A DNA stretch of 64,000 nucleotides from Chitinophaga polysaccharea (GTDB taxonomy: Bacteria > Bacteroidota > Bacteroidia > Chitinophagales > Chitinophagaceae): NCBI RefSeq assembly GCF_902150045.1, contig NZ_CABFVU010000001.1:2356001-2420000 (forward strand). Reading direction: 5' to 3'. Below are positions 56,099 through 64,000 of the stretch, piece after piece. The stretch's first letter is position 1. Every line of letters begins with the position of its first letter. Under the pieces are notes generated by a model. That model made no database searches. It was not told the origin of the DNA and saw only the letters and a list, made by a program, of their open reading frames with translations. The translations under genes and the position numbers were made by a program.

Positions 56099-57580
56099 CT
56101 ATAACAGCGGAGTGAGAAGACGGCACACAGCGTCCATAAACCGTTTTAAAAGGTTGCGTTTGTTCCAGCGGGTTTCCTGGACCGGAACTGAATACAGCAG
56201 ATCTTCTTCAAAAACCTTGTTTAGCCGGCCGGCTACCTCTGTATCATAAATCAAAGCGCCTATTTCGCAATTCAGGTAAAAGCTTCGGTTGTCGAAATTT
56301 ACGGAGCTTACCCAGGCAAGATTATCATCTATTACCATTGTTTTGGCATGAATGAACCCCCGGGTATAAAAGAAAATTCTTACACCTGCTGCCAGCAAAG
56401 GTTTCAGATAGGAAAGGGCTGCATGTTGTACAATATAGGAATCCCCTTTTAAGGGCAACATCAGCTGCACATCTTTGCCCGATAAAGCTGCCATTTGCAG
56501 CGCCGTAAGTAATTCCTCGGTAGGAATGAAATATGGATTGGCGATCCTGATCCTTCTTTTGGCTATATTGATAGCCATCAGGATGCTTTGCATGGCTATA
56601 GGCCACTCTGAATCGGGCCCGCTGGCAACAATATCCACAAAACAGGTACCTGTGAGGTCGGAACGGCCAAAAAACGGTGCAGCAAAAGGAAATACTTCTT
56701 TACTGCAATAACGGTAGCTCATCAAAAACTGTAGTTGTAAAATGTTCACAGCGTCGCCTTCAATTTTCAGATGAGTATCTCTCCAGAAAGTAGGGTGTTT
56801 GCCATTATTGATGTATCGCTCGTCGAGATTGATACCTCCTACGAAGCCGATCCTGCCATCTACCACAATAATTTTCCGGTGATTCCTGTAGTTAGCATTC
56901 AGGTAAAAATCTACCAGTACCGGTGAGAAAGGATATACACTGGCGCCATGTGCTTTTAAGCGCTCGGGAATATCACCAATCCGGTCGCTGCCCATGTCGT
57001 CATACAGGAAGCGCACCTGTACACCCTGGTTTAATTTTTCAATCAGGATATCTGTTACCTGGTTGCCTACGTCATCTGCAGCAATCATGTAGTATTCAAT
57101 GTGAATATGATGTTTGGCGGCACGCAATGCGCTGAAAACCACGGGGAATTTTTCTTCGCCGTTAATCAGTAATTGTACCCTGTTATTTTTACTCAAAATA
57201 GATTGCCTGGTATTAAGCAGCATGGCTGAAATTTCCTGTTTATTTCCGGCAAGCCGCCGGAGCTCCACCTGCATTTGTTCTATAAGTGGTTTCTGCGATT
57301 CCCAGTACCTGGAAAATAATACTTCATCTTTACTGCCTTTCAGCGTAAATCTCCTTCTCTTGCGTAAATCGCGGCCCAGGTAGTAATAAACGATTAATCC
57401 TACTACGGGAATAAACACCAGTACAAGGATGTAGCCGATTGCCTTTACCGGGTTACGGTTCTCAAGCAGGATAGTAGCTATTAAACCAATGAAAATAAGG
57501 ATCAGCAAAACTATACTGCCAATTTTTATATAAATATGCCATTCAGCACCTGTTAGATAACCAATCAATGTTCCCACCAA
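56099..57580 (-). CDS. Cardiolipin synthase (PLD superfamily)
   Basis: 493 residues. Two N-terminal membrane helices (about 12-35 and 42-65) precede two phospholipase D domains with HRKIIVVDGRIGFVGGIN at about 230-247 and HAKTMVIDDNLAWVSSVNFD at about 405-424. Both HxKxxxxD motifs are complete. The layout is that of ClsA-type enzymes joining two phosphatidylglycerols to cardiolipin and glycerol in the inner membrane. The carotenoid-type membrane gene lies just upstream on the same strand, 37 bases away, so they may be cotranscribed. Confidence 0.93.
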   Translation of the reverse strand: MVGTLIGYLTGAEWHIYIKIGSIVLLILIFIGLIATILLENRNPVKAIGYILVLVFIPVVGLIVYYYLGRDLRKRRRFTLKGSKDEVLFSRYWESQKPLIEQMQVELRRLAGNKQEISAMLLNTRQSILSKNNRVQLLINGEEKFPVVFSALRAAKHHIHIEYYMIAADDVGNQVTDILIEKLNQGVQVRFLYDDMGSDRIGDIPERLKAHGASVYPFSPVLVDFYLNANYRNHRKIIVVDGRIGFVGGINLDERYINNGKHPTFWRDTHLKIEGDAVNILQLQFLMSYRYCSKEVFPFAAPFFGRSDLTGTCFVDIVASGPDSEWPIAMQSILMAINIAKRRIRIANPYFIPTEELLTALQMAALSGKDVQLMLPLKGDSYIVQHAALSYLKPLLAAGVRIFFYTRGFIHAKTMVIDDNLAWVSSVNFDNRSFYLNCEIGALIYDTEVAGRLNKVFEEDLLYSVPVQETRWNKRNLLKRFMDAVCRLLTPLL

Positions 57581-57617
57581 TAAGTATTATTTTAAGACCG
57601 TAAAAAGATATTTAATA

Positions 57618-58571
57618 TTAACACGTTTCCGCTAAAATGGTTACAGGACGCTTCTTTATAAGCATCGGTAAATGGATGAATATACCGGCCATCACATTCA
57701 ACAGGGAAAAGAGCGTCATCCTGCTGTTTTCGCCAGAGAAACCACCTAAAAATAACCATGTTACGAAATACAGGTGGAACCACAAAGGAACCACCCATGC
57801 CGGCGGAGGAAAATAGTGAGCACTTTTTTTATTTCTCCTGGCAAAGCCTGCAGCTACCAATAGCATCAATATTATCAATAAAGCAAGGAGCCGATGCATA
57901 CCGCTGATGCCAAATGCCTGCTTCAGCAGGTTGGCCAGCGGAAACAGCGATAGCCACAGGGCAGCCTGGGAAAGGATAATGGAAAGCAAAGGCAGTGTGG
58001 CCTTCCATATCTTTTTAACTGCTGTTTTTTCAAGTAACCTGCTAAAGAACGAATAGAAAAATACCACCAGCAACCAGCCATAAAAATTTGCATACGGCAC
58101 GCCAAACCATTGACCGGTGAGTGTTTCAGTAGGATATCCCCGGCCTGCCCAATCCCAGTGCCACATATGCAGGCGATATGCCACTACATCCATACTCACA
58201 TCAATATTCAACGCCAGCAGACTGTCGAGCGCCGCCGCCGCCCACACCGGCAACGCGAAATTATCTGTGAATAAGCGCGATGAATAAATAATGACAGCCC
58301 AACCACAACCTATACAAAAAGGAATATCACGGGGCGCTTTTCCAAGCATGAGCCAGAATTGACCGTATACATAGCCACTGTTGGCGGCCACGTTCACATA
58401 TTCCAGCAGCAGTCCGAAGCAAAGTGCGCCCAATAGCCAGGCAACCTGCGCTGTACCCTTTTTTATGGCATGCCAGCCGCATAAAAGCAAAAGCAGGTAC
58501 ATGCAGATCTCTGTTAACGGAAAGCAATATACGGGTGCATTACCATAAGGCATATTGGCAAAAGGAAGCAT
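57618..58571 (-). CDS. Carotenoid biosynthesis-like membrane protein (CruF/DUF422 family)
   Basis: 317 residues with about nine hydrophobic helices. The CruF/DUF422 pattern is visible: LLEYVNVAANSGYVYGQFWL, then APRDIPFCIGCGWAVI, NIDVSMDVVAYRLHMWHWDW and WFGVPYANFYGWLLV. Family members hydrate or elongate the ends of linear carotenoids. No other carotenoid gene is in the window, so the substrate is open. The call rests on the spacing of Asp, Trp and GVPxxNFxGW elements and is moderately sure. Confidence 0.7.
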   Translation of the reverse strand: MLPFANMPYGNAPVYCFPLTEICMYLLLLLCGWHAIKKGTAQVAWLLGALCFGLLLEYVNVAANSGYVYGQFWLMLGKAPRDIPFCIGCGWAVIIYSSRLFTDNFALPVWAAAALDSLLALNIDVSMDVVAYRLHMWHWDWAGRGYPTETLTGQWFGVPYANFYGWLLVVFFYSFFSRLLEKTAVKKIWKATLPLLSIILSQAALWLSLFPLANLLKQAFGISGMHRLLALLIILMLLVAAGFARRNKKSAHYFPPPAWVVPLWFHLYFVTWLFLGGFSGENSRMTLFSLLNVMAGIFIHLPMLIKKRPVTILAETC

Positions 58572-59277
58572 ATCCCTGTTGTTTAATGTATTGAAGATAG
58601 TAAATCGTGCTTGATTCCCTTTTCAAGGAAAGAAAATGTCCTGTTTTCCGTAATGCCGGAAACAGGTCATATAAAACGGGTTATTTCACTGTTAATCAGG
58701 AATATTACTGTCCGGGCACCTGTCGTTACCAGTAGCGAGTTGAGTGCCGTCTTTCATCGGGAATTCACCTGATGAATGCGTTCCCGGTAAAAGATTTATT
58801 TTATTAATGCGGCAATACTTTTAAGGATCCGATTCCAGGGTTAAACATTCTTTTTGAAAAGCTCATGAGATAAACTGAAACAATACTTTTTCCGATGATC
58901 ATCGCCTGCATACTGAAGAACAGCCCTGTTTTCCTTATAGTGAGAAATAAGCCGGTACAATATAACTAAGATGGCTATACGTAGTTATAGTATTGCGAAT
59001 TGTAATTGTTTTTCTGTAAAAATCTTCTGCACATATTTAGTTAGCAGTATAAGCTTATGCAAAGCAGTTTAATATTTGAACGGGAATAAGTGTACTATGT
59101 AAATAAAAAAGAAAGGATGTAGATGGTTGGACAGGCACTTTTAAGACAATAGGTATCCCGTGCAAAAATGAACAAAAATTGTCCGCTAACGGACAAGGAT
59201 CGTCTATAAAAATATTGATTATTAAAAGATTAAAGCGCGGCATTTTTTTCGCGGAGAAATGGATATATTTTTTGGTT
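58572..59277. other. Non-coding gap, 706 bases
   Basis: Between divergent genes. No supported gene, repeat or strong hairpin; a weak imperfect stem CGGGAA / TTCCCG is seen at 58758-58786. Lies upstream of a permease gene that probably has its promoter here. Confidence 0.4.
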
Positions 59278-61683
59278 ATGATAAAGAACTACTTTCTGAT
59301 TGCCTGGAGAAATATGGGAAAGAACCGTTTTTTTGCTGCGGTGAATATATGGGGGTTAGCTATCGGGATCACTATTGTATTATTGATTGGTGCATACACC
59401 TGGGGTGAGTACCAGGTGAACCATTTTATTAAAAACAACGACCGTATTTTCCTGTTGAAAAGTAAGTGGGCCAACCTGGAAACAGGAGTAGAGTTTGCAA
59501 CATTAGGACCATTAACCAAATCATTGCAGGATAACTATCCGTCACTCATAGAAAAGGCGTATGCCCATGACGGGATTAACGTGGTAATTTCTGTAGGAGA
59601 TAAGCATTTCCGGGAAGGCGTACAGCCGGGTGATTCTACTTTTTTTGAGATCTTTAATTTTCCTGTGGCCTATGGTGATCCGCGTACCGCTATGGATAAG
59701 CCTAATGCAGTGGTATTAACTGAGAAAAAAGCCAGGCAGTATTTTGGAAGATCAGATGTGGTAGGGAAGTTAATAAGGATTCAATCTTTTGATGGAAAGA
59801 ATGATAATTTTGAAATTACAGCAGTAATAAAAGATCTTCCTTTTAATACAGTTACCAACTTCTTTAAACCGGGAAATGAAATATTCCTGTCGCCAGGCAG
59901 CATCCGTTATTTTGGCCGCGAGTTTGGGTTTACAAGCTGGTTGTCGCCCAATATTGTAGGGTATGTATTGCTGAAGCCCGGTGTTACTGCTGAACAGTTA
60001 AAGAAACCTATAAAAACATTGCTGAGCACCAATACCACTGCTGAAATTCAACGTTCTTTAGAAGTGACGCCGGTGGCATTGAAGGATTCTTATATCACAA
60101 TGTATAACGGACTTGCAGGAAAAATGATTGCTATTTTTTCCCTGGTGGCATTGTTTATTTTATTGATGGCGGTTATAAATTTTGTAAACCTTTCTATTGG
60201 TAATTCTTTAACGAGGTTAAAGGAAATTGGCGTACGGAAAGCAATTGGAGGAAGACGGCAGCAGCTGGTGTTCCAATTTATTACGGAATCAGTACTGGTG
60301 GTTGCGTTTTCATGTTTTGTTTCACTGGGATTGTTTTTTATACTCCGACCGTTATTCGGTCAGATTATCGGGAAAGATATTCCGGGTTTGTCTGCCTTTC
60401 CGGCCTGGTTTGCGGTATTACCGTTGATGATTATAGGGTTTACTGGTTTGCTTGCTGGTATTTACCCTGCATTTATATTATCTGCACAACCTTCGGTAAC
60501 TGCATTGAAGGGTAAAATGAAGAATGTGAAAGAGAAATTATTATTCAGGCGATCGCTTGTTGCCGTACAGTTTGTGGCTGCAATTGTAGTATTTATTGCT
60601 GCAATTGTAATAGACCGGCAGGTGGCTTTCTTTTTCAATTCAGACCTTGGATATAATAAAGAGAAGGTGGTGACAGCCGCAGTGCCACGCGATTGGACCG
60701 CAGCAGGCGTAGCACATATGGAGCGTATGCGGGATGAGTTCCGTGCGATGCCGGAAATAAAGGAGGCAACATTTGCTTATGAAATTCCAGATGGAGCAGC
60801 CAGTGGGGCTAACAAAATTTATCGGCCGGAAAATGATTCCAGTACAGCTGTTTCAGCGGTTGTGCTTACAACAGATGAGCGTTACCTGCTTACCTATGAT
60901 ATAAAACTGGATGCCGGAAAATTTTATGACGGCACAGCTGCTGATTCTGCAAAAATCGTTATCAATGAGGCAGCTGTAAAGGCGTTGGGCTGGAGAACCG
61001 CAGAGGAGGCGATCAACAAGCCCCTGCGTTTATACAATTTCAGCCGGGTGCTGTATGTGAGCGGTGTTACCCGTGATTTTCATTTTGGTACGTTACACGA
61101 TGTCATTACCCCGATTTACTTTCAACCTGTGAAAGTGGCCAATCTATACCGGTATTTATCGTTCCGTTTTAATCCTGGTAACACCTCGGCGCAGATAACT
61201 GCATTACAGCGGAAATGGCAGCAGGTTTTCCCGGATGCACCCTTGGATTTCAGGTTCCTGGACGACAGCATAGCCAGATTGTATGAAACCGAAACACAGA
61301 TGCAGAAAGCAGCGAAAGCGGCCACTGTTGTGTCGTTGATGATAGTGTTGCTTGGGGTACTGGGAATTGTTACCATGAGCATTGCAAAAAGAAGTAAGGA
61401 GATGGGAATAAGGAAAGTGCTTGGCGCGTCGGGGCTGAACATCCTGTTGTTGTTTATAAAAGAATTCTTGGGGATCATTGTGGTTTCCAATATTATTGCC
61501 TGGCCTTTATCCTGGTACCTCTTGAACAGCTGGCTGATGGAATATGCCTACAGGGTTCATATTGGTTTGTTACCGTTCCTGGTGGTAGGCGGGACCCTGT
61601 CTATACTGGTAGGTATGATCATTTTGGGAATGACGCACCGGCTGGGAGCCATCAACCCGGTGAGGAGCCTGAGAACGGAATAA
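59278..61683 (+). CDS. MacB/FtsX-type ABC transporter permease
   Basis: 801 residues from the ATG at 59278 (MIKNYFLIAWRNMGKNRFFA), the usual start of Bacteroidota MacB-like permeases; the frame reaches back to 59179 without family sequence. Four membrane segments form two halves, each with a MacB periplasmic domain and an FtsX-like module: one N-terminal helix, a cluster at about 285-420, a second periplasmic domain (about 445-670) and a C-terminal cluster. SLTRLKEIGVRKAIGGRRQQ and AKRSKEMGIRKVLGASGLNI are the coupling-helix motifs. The ATPase is encoded elsewhere. Probable role in lipoprotein or peptide export. Confidence 0.92.
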   Translation: MIKNYFLIAWRNMGKNRFFAAVNIWGLAIGITIVLLIGAYTWGEYQVNHFIKNNDRIFLLKSKWANLETGVEFATLGPLTKSLQDNYPSLIEKAYAHDGINVVISVGDKHFREGVQPGDSTFFEIFNFPVAYGDPRTAMDKPNAVVLTEKKARQYFGRSDVVGKLIRIQSFDGKNDNFEITAVIKDLPFNTVTNFFKPGNEIFLSPGSIRYFGREFGFTSWLSPNIVGYVLLKPGVTAEQLKKPIKTLLSTNTTAEIQRSLEVTPVALKDSYITMYNGLAGKMIAIFSLVALFILLMAVINFVNLSIGNSLTRLKEIGVRKAIGGRRQQLVFQFITESVLVVAFSCFVSLGLFFILRPLFGQIIGKDIPGLSAFPAWFAVLPLMIIGFTGLLAGIYPAFILSAQPSVTALKGKMKNVKEKLLFRRSLVAVQFVAAIVVFIAAIVIDRQVAFFFNSDLGYNKEKVVTAAVPRDWTAAGVAHMERMRDEFRAMPEIKEATFAYEIPDGAASGANKIYRPENDSSTAVSAVVLTTDERYLLTYDIKLDAGKFYDGTAADSAKIVINEAAVKALGWRTAEEAINKPLRLYNFSRVLYVSGVTRDFHFGTLHDVITPIYFQPVKVANLYRYLSFRFNPGNTSAQITALQRKWQQVFPDAPLDFRFLDDSIARLYETETQMQKAAKAATVVSLMIVLLGVLGIVTMSIAKRSKEMGIRKVLGASGLNILLLFIKEFLGIIVVSNIIAWPLSWYLLNSWLMEYAYRVHIGLLPFLVVGGTLSILVGMIILGMTHRLGAINPVRSLRTE

Positions 61684-61716
61684 TGCTTACTTTAGCAAGC
61701 ATCTAAACTTACCCAA

Positions 61717-62517
61717 ATGGCAACCCAGGTTATTATTGTACTTGTCCTTACTATGTTTATTAACGGGATGACTACTTTATCATATGCAGTCAGGCTGGTA
61801 GGTGTAAAAACTGGAAGGATTGCCATTACTTTTTCTCTTTTTAATATCGTTGTTCTTCTATCCCGTACGGCCAATACTTTACAGGCCCCATTACTGGCCA
61901 AAACAGTAGAACAGGATCTCAAACAGGGTGTTTCTTCCAACGTAGCTATATTCAGGTATATTCTTTTATCCTGTACGGCTGGCGCAATATTGGGCGCTTT
62001 GCTGATCCCAACATTTCAACGGTTGTTGACAAAGGCCGTATCGCATTTCAGTGTGCATAAATCCATTCCTAAGTTATTTTATGTCGGTTTATCGGGAGCG
62101 GGAATGCAGTTTGTTAAGGAGAGTATGCGAATGCCGACGAAGGAACAGTTTCTGGAGCTTCCTGCTCACCGGGATATTCCGTGGCGTGTTTTCATTTATA
62201 ATGTGTTAGCAAGCGCCATAATAACCATTGCTGTTTTATCCTGTGTGTATGCAGCGTACCTGAACCCGGAGTACAGAACAACCGCCAGCAATTTATCGGG
62301 AGTTATAAATGGGATAGCAACAGTATTAATGGTGTTGTTTATAGACCCGCATTTATCTATACTTACAGATGATGTTGTATTGGGCCGGTTTTCGCAGGGA
62401 GCATTCAGAAGGTTTGTTTCGTATATGGTGATTGCACGTATAGTGGGAACTATATTGGCACAGCTGCTGCTATTACCCTGTGCACAACTGATTGCCTGGC
62501 TGGCAGAAAAAGTATGA
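61717..62517 (+). CDS. Amj-type lipid II flippase homologue (DUF2837)
   Basis: 266 residues, about seven membrane segments. The conserved first part FINGMTTLSYAVRLVGVKTG followed by RIAITFSLFNIVVLLSRTAN and QAPLLAK is that of Bacillus Amj (YdaH), an alternate lipid II flippase able to replace MurJ. A second conserved stretch is GVINGIATVLMVLFIDPHLS. In Bacteroidota this family is widespread, so it may serve wall synthesis or glycolipid transport. The P-loop-like protein starts 53 bases downstream. Confidence 0.85.
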   Translation: MATQVIIVLVLTMFINGMTTLSYAVRLVGVKTGRIAITFSLFNIVVLLSRTANTLQAPLLAKTVEQDLKQGVSSNVAIFRYILLSCTAGAILGALLIPTFQRLLTKAVSHFSVHKSIPKLFYVGLSGAGMQFVKESMRMPTKEQFLELPAHRDIPWRVFIYNVLASAIITIAVLSCVYAAYLNPEYRTTASNLSGVINGIATVLMVLFIDPHLSILTDDVVLGRFSQGAFRRFVSYMVIARIVGTILAQLLLLPCAQLIAWLAEKV

Positions 62518-62570
62518 TGCTGTTCACAATCGATTAACAGTTTTCTGATATTTTCTATGTTTTTTTGGGT

Positions 62571-63113
62571 ATGAACTTTAACCCACGGAAATTATTAGTC
62601 GTTGTTGGTAACCCTCATTCCGGCAAAATGAGAACGCTGCAATATTTATTTCGGAGGAAGCAGTTTTACATCTTCAAACAACCAATAAAACTGGATGCTT
62701 CATGGAAGGAGAAATTTATTGTGGTAAATGCCCGGGATCCTTATTCCCGGACTGATGAGCAGCTTCATCGAATCAAATCTGTTATACAATACCACGCGGC
62801 ATCAGATACATCTTTTCTTATTAACCTCAACCTGGTACTGGACAATAGTGAATTCGATATCCGGAAGATCCTGTCATATTTTAACCAGTCTGCTTTTGAA
62901 ATTCATTATCTCGTTTTATACTCAAGCTGGTTTGATAAAAGAGTGATCAGCAGGGAAAATATATCACAGCTGAAACAGCTGGTAGAAAATGGCAGTATTT
63001 ACATTTTTGAAAGACTGGTAACCCAGTCGGAGCTGCGGTTTAACGAAAGGGTAGAAGAGCTGAAAGAGGTTATAGGGAAGATATTTGGTGTAATAGTGGA
63101 TTCGGGAGAATGA
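62571..63113 (+). CDS. Hypothetical protein with a degenerate Walker A-like loop
   Basis: 180 residues from the ATG at 62571 (a TTG two codons earlier is possible). The first strand and loop read RKLLVVVGNPHSGKMRTLQY, a GxxxxGK motif with Met in place of the usual Ser/Thr. Beyond this, VVNARDPYSRTDEQL and SSWFDKRVISRENISQLKQL give no family I recognise. It lies just after the Amj-like gene, so an envelope-linked NTPase is a guess. Cytosolic, with no signal or membrane helix. Confidence 0.55.
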   Translation: MNFNPRKLLVVVGNPHSGKMRTLQYLFRRKQFYIFKQPIKLDASWKEKFIVVNARDPYSRTDEQLHRIKSVIQYHAASDTSFLINLNLVLDNSEFDIRKILSYFNQSAFEIHYLVLYSSWFDKRVISRENISQLKQLVENGSIYIFERLVTQSELRFNERVEELKEVIGKIFGVIVDSGE

Positions 63114-63236
63114 AGAGGCTTTATCTTTTCTGACTTAATCCAGTGCCTTTGATTTGATCCGTTTCTATTTGTAAAGGCATTTTTCAACTTGATCCATTTT
63201 TAACCTGATTTAGTAACAGGTACAACATTTAAAAGC

Positions 63237-63282
63237 AAAAAAAAAAACGGAATAAACAGCTTTTATACTGATTATTCCGTTT
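63237..63282 (-). terminator. Intrinsic terminator of the tRNA-Phe gene
   Basis: 11-bp stem AAACGGAATAA / TTATTCCGTTT (63245-63255 with 63272-63282); on the minus strand it runs into a stretch of Ts. Confidence 0.85.
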
Positions 63283-63285
63283 CTG

Positions 63286-63358
63286 TGGTGTGAGCCGGGA
63301 TCGAACCGGCGACACAAGGATTTTCAGTCCTTTGCTCTACCAACTGAGCTACCGCACC
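63286..63358 (-). tRNA. tRNA-Phe (anticodon GAA)
   Basis: 73 bases without encoded CCA. The minus strand gives GGTGCGGTAGCTCAGTTGG at the 5' end, a D arm closed by GCTC/GAGC, an anticodon arm AAGGA-CTGAAAA-TCCTT with GAA at 34-36, and a T arm GCCGG-TTCGATC-CCGGC. The acceptor stem GGTGCGG / TCACACC has one C-A mismatch and a G-T pair, slightly unusual. A terminator follows. Confidence 0.93.
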
Positions 63359-63440
63359 ATCCGTTTTTATTGCCCTCTCTCGTGAGGGGATTGCAAAAGT
63401 AATACAATCTTTTGAATTGCAAAATTTTTTCAGGAAATTT

Positions 63441-64000
63441 TTACAAAATCACTTTTTCGCTCAGGATACTGCTCCAAAGTTCATGCCGCCAATACAGTGA
63501 CTGGCGCGCGTATTCAGCTGCCTCATCCCATTTATTTTTGTCGGTTCCGCATAACTCGCTCACCATTTGCATGGCCAGCTGACTATGATGATCACCATCT
63601 ACTTCAATATGTCTTTCCAGGTAATAAATGAAGGTGTCCAGCTTCCCGGGAAACTTCAGATCAAGATCTTTTACCAGGGCAAGAAACATGTCAGGGATCA
63701 GGTCTTCCCTGCCAAAAGTAAATACGGCAGCCATGATATGTGCCTTACCGGTGGCAATTACCCCGAATGTAAAGCTCAGAAAGCCCTTTACGGCTTCAGG
63801 AAGGGTGGCTGTGGCCAATATATCCTGAACCGCCTTACCGTCTCTTACACCGGCTATAATTGCGTTTATAGGACCCGTGTTTGCCCCGGCCTGAAGCATG
63901 GCATGTTCGTACAGTTCAAAATGACTGCACCGGTTCCCTTCTTTATCTATATCGCTTTCTTCTCCTGTTACAATTTCATTGATCAGATAACGGGTAGCAG
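63441..64000 (-). CDS. DUF3050-family protein (5' end outside the window)
   Basis: About 186 residues are visible; the frame runs off the window's right edge, so the ATG at 63899 is internal. The text matches DUF3050, with YLERHIEVDGDHHSQLAMQM, LYEHAMLQAGANTGP and FTFGREDLIPDMF. The family has a haem-oxygenase-like helical fold and includes oxidases acting on small metabolites; HIEVDGDHH is a plausible metal site. The substrate is unknown. It runs in the same direction as the tRNA-Phe gene. Confidence 0.88.
   Translation of the reverse strand, partial: ATRYLINEIVTGEESDIDKEGNRCSHFELYEHAMLQAGANTGPINAIIAGVRDGKAVQDILATATLPEAVKGFLSFTFGVIATGKAHIMAAVFTFGREDLIPDMFLALVKDLDLKFPGKLDTFIYYLERHIEVDGDHHSQLAMQMVSELCGTDKNKWDEAAEYARQSLYWRHELWSSILSEKVIL

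Noticed and set aside
59179..59277. N-terminal extension of the MacB-type permease
   Set aside because: The 33 extra residues do not look like the family; the ATG at 59278 gives the normal start.

Overview
The window looks like chromosomal DNA from a member of the Bacteroidota, most likely Chitinophagaceae (Chitinophaga-like). The evidence is moderate GC with AT-rich spacers, TAnnTTTG promoter elements instead of E. coli -10 boxes, few Shine-Dalgarno sequences, and family content typical of that group: DUF2480, DUF3472, a TamB/TamA-like pair in which the barrel protein carries a lipobox, PNGase F, a TPP oxidase, an Nfu-type NifU, and a GHL10 glycosidase. No insertion sequence, prophage or CRISPR array was seen. 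Assignments come from motif recognition only; no database search was run.

Layout. 0-5 kb: a methyltransferase tail, two adjacent LprI/DUF1311-like secreted proteins, an arginase-fold protein with altered metal ligands, an unlisted 40-aa lipoprotein, a glycosyltransferase and an ArsC-like protein. 5-17 kb: polA, a GNAT acetyltransferase, a C1B peptidase, a YciO/Sua5-type protein, mtgA, a pnuC-NadR-type kinase operon, a two-part PNGase F, an Nfu protein, ferritin and mgsA. 17-28 kb: a decayed MscS-type channel pseudogene, a GHL10 glycosidase, a second pseudogene, gltB-gltD and a third, weaker gene remnant. 28-44 kb: a TamB-like/TamA-like overlapping pair (outer-membrane biogenesis), a TPP oxidase, RlpA, a DJ-1/PfpI protein, a DUF3472 protein, corA, DUF2480 and a PpiD-like foldase.

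44.2-51.4 kb is the most unusual part. About 7 kb holds only nadA, a small feoA-like gene, ybeY and the start of mnmG (gidA). The rest is non-coding and structured: a cluster of DnaA-box-like 9-mers between ppiD and nadA, a degenerate ~82-bp periodic repeat (46.1-47.1 kb), four parS-like palindromes (one an exact TGTTTCACGTGAAACA, one embedded in a 44-bp perfect palindrome), and a ~154-bp tandem repeat array (about 49.9-51.1 kb) lying between the parS-like sites. I read this as the replication-origin/centromere neighbourhood of the chromosome. The two repeat arrays share a GAGAATT core and do not match any element I recognise.

51.4-64 kb: mnmG, an ECF sigma factor translationally overlapping a one-TM/beta-barrel partner, an acidic small protein, cardiolipin synthase, a carotenoid-biosynthesis-like membrane protein, a MacB/FtsX-type permease, an Amj-type lipid II flippase homologue with a P-loop-like neighbour, tRNA-Phe, and a truncated DUF3050 gene. 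NAD metabolism (nadA, pnuC, NadR-type kinase), envelope biogenesis (mtgA, TamA/B, RlpA, PpiD, Amj) and nitrogen assimilation (gltBD) are the main functional themes.
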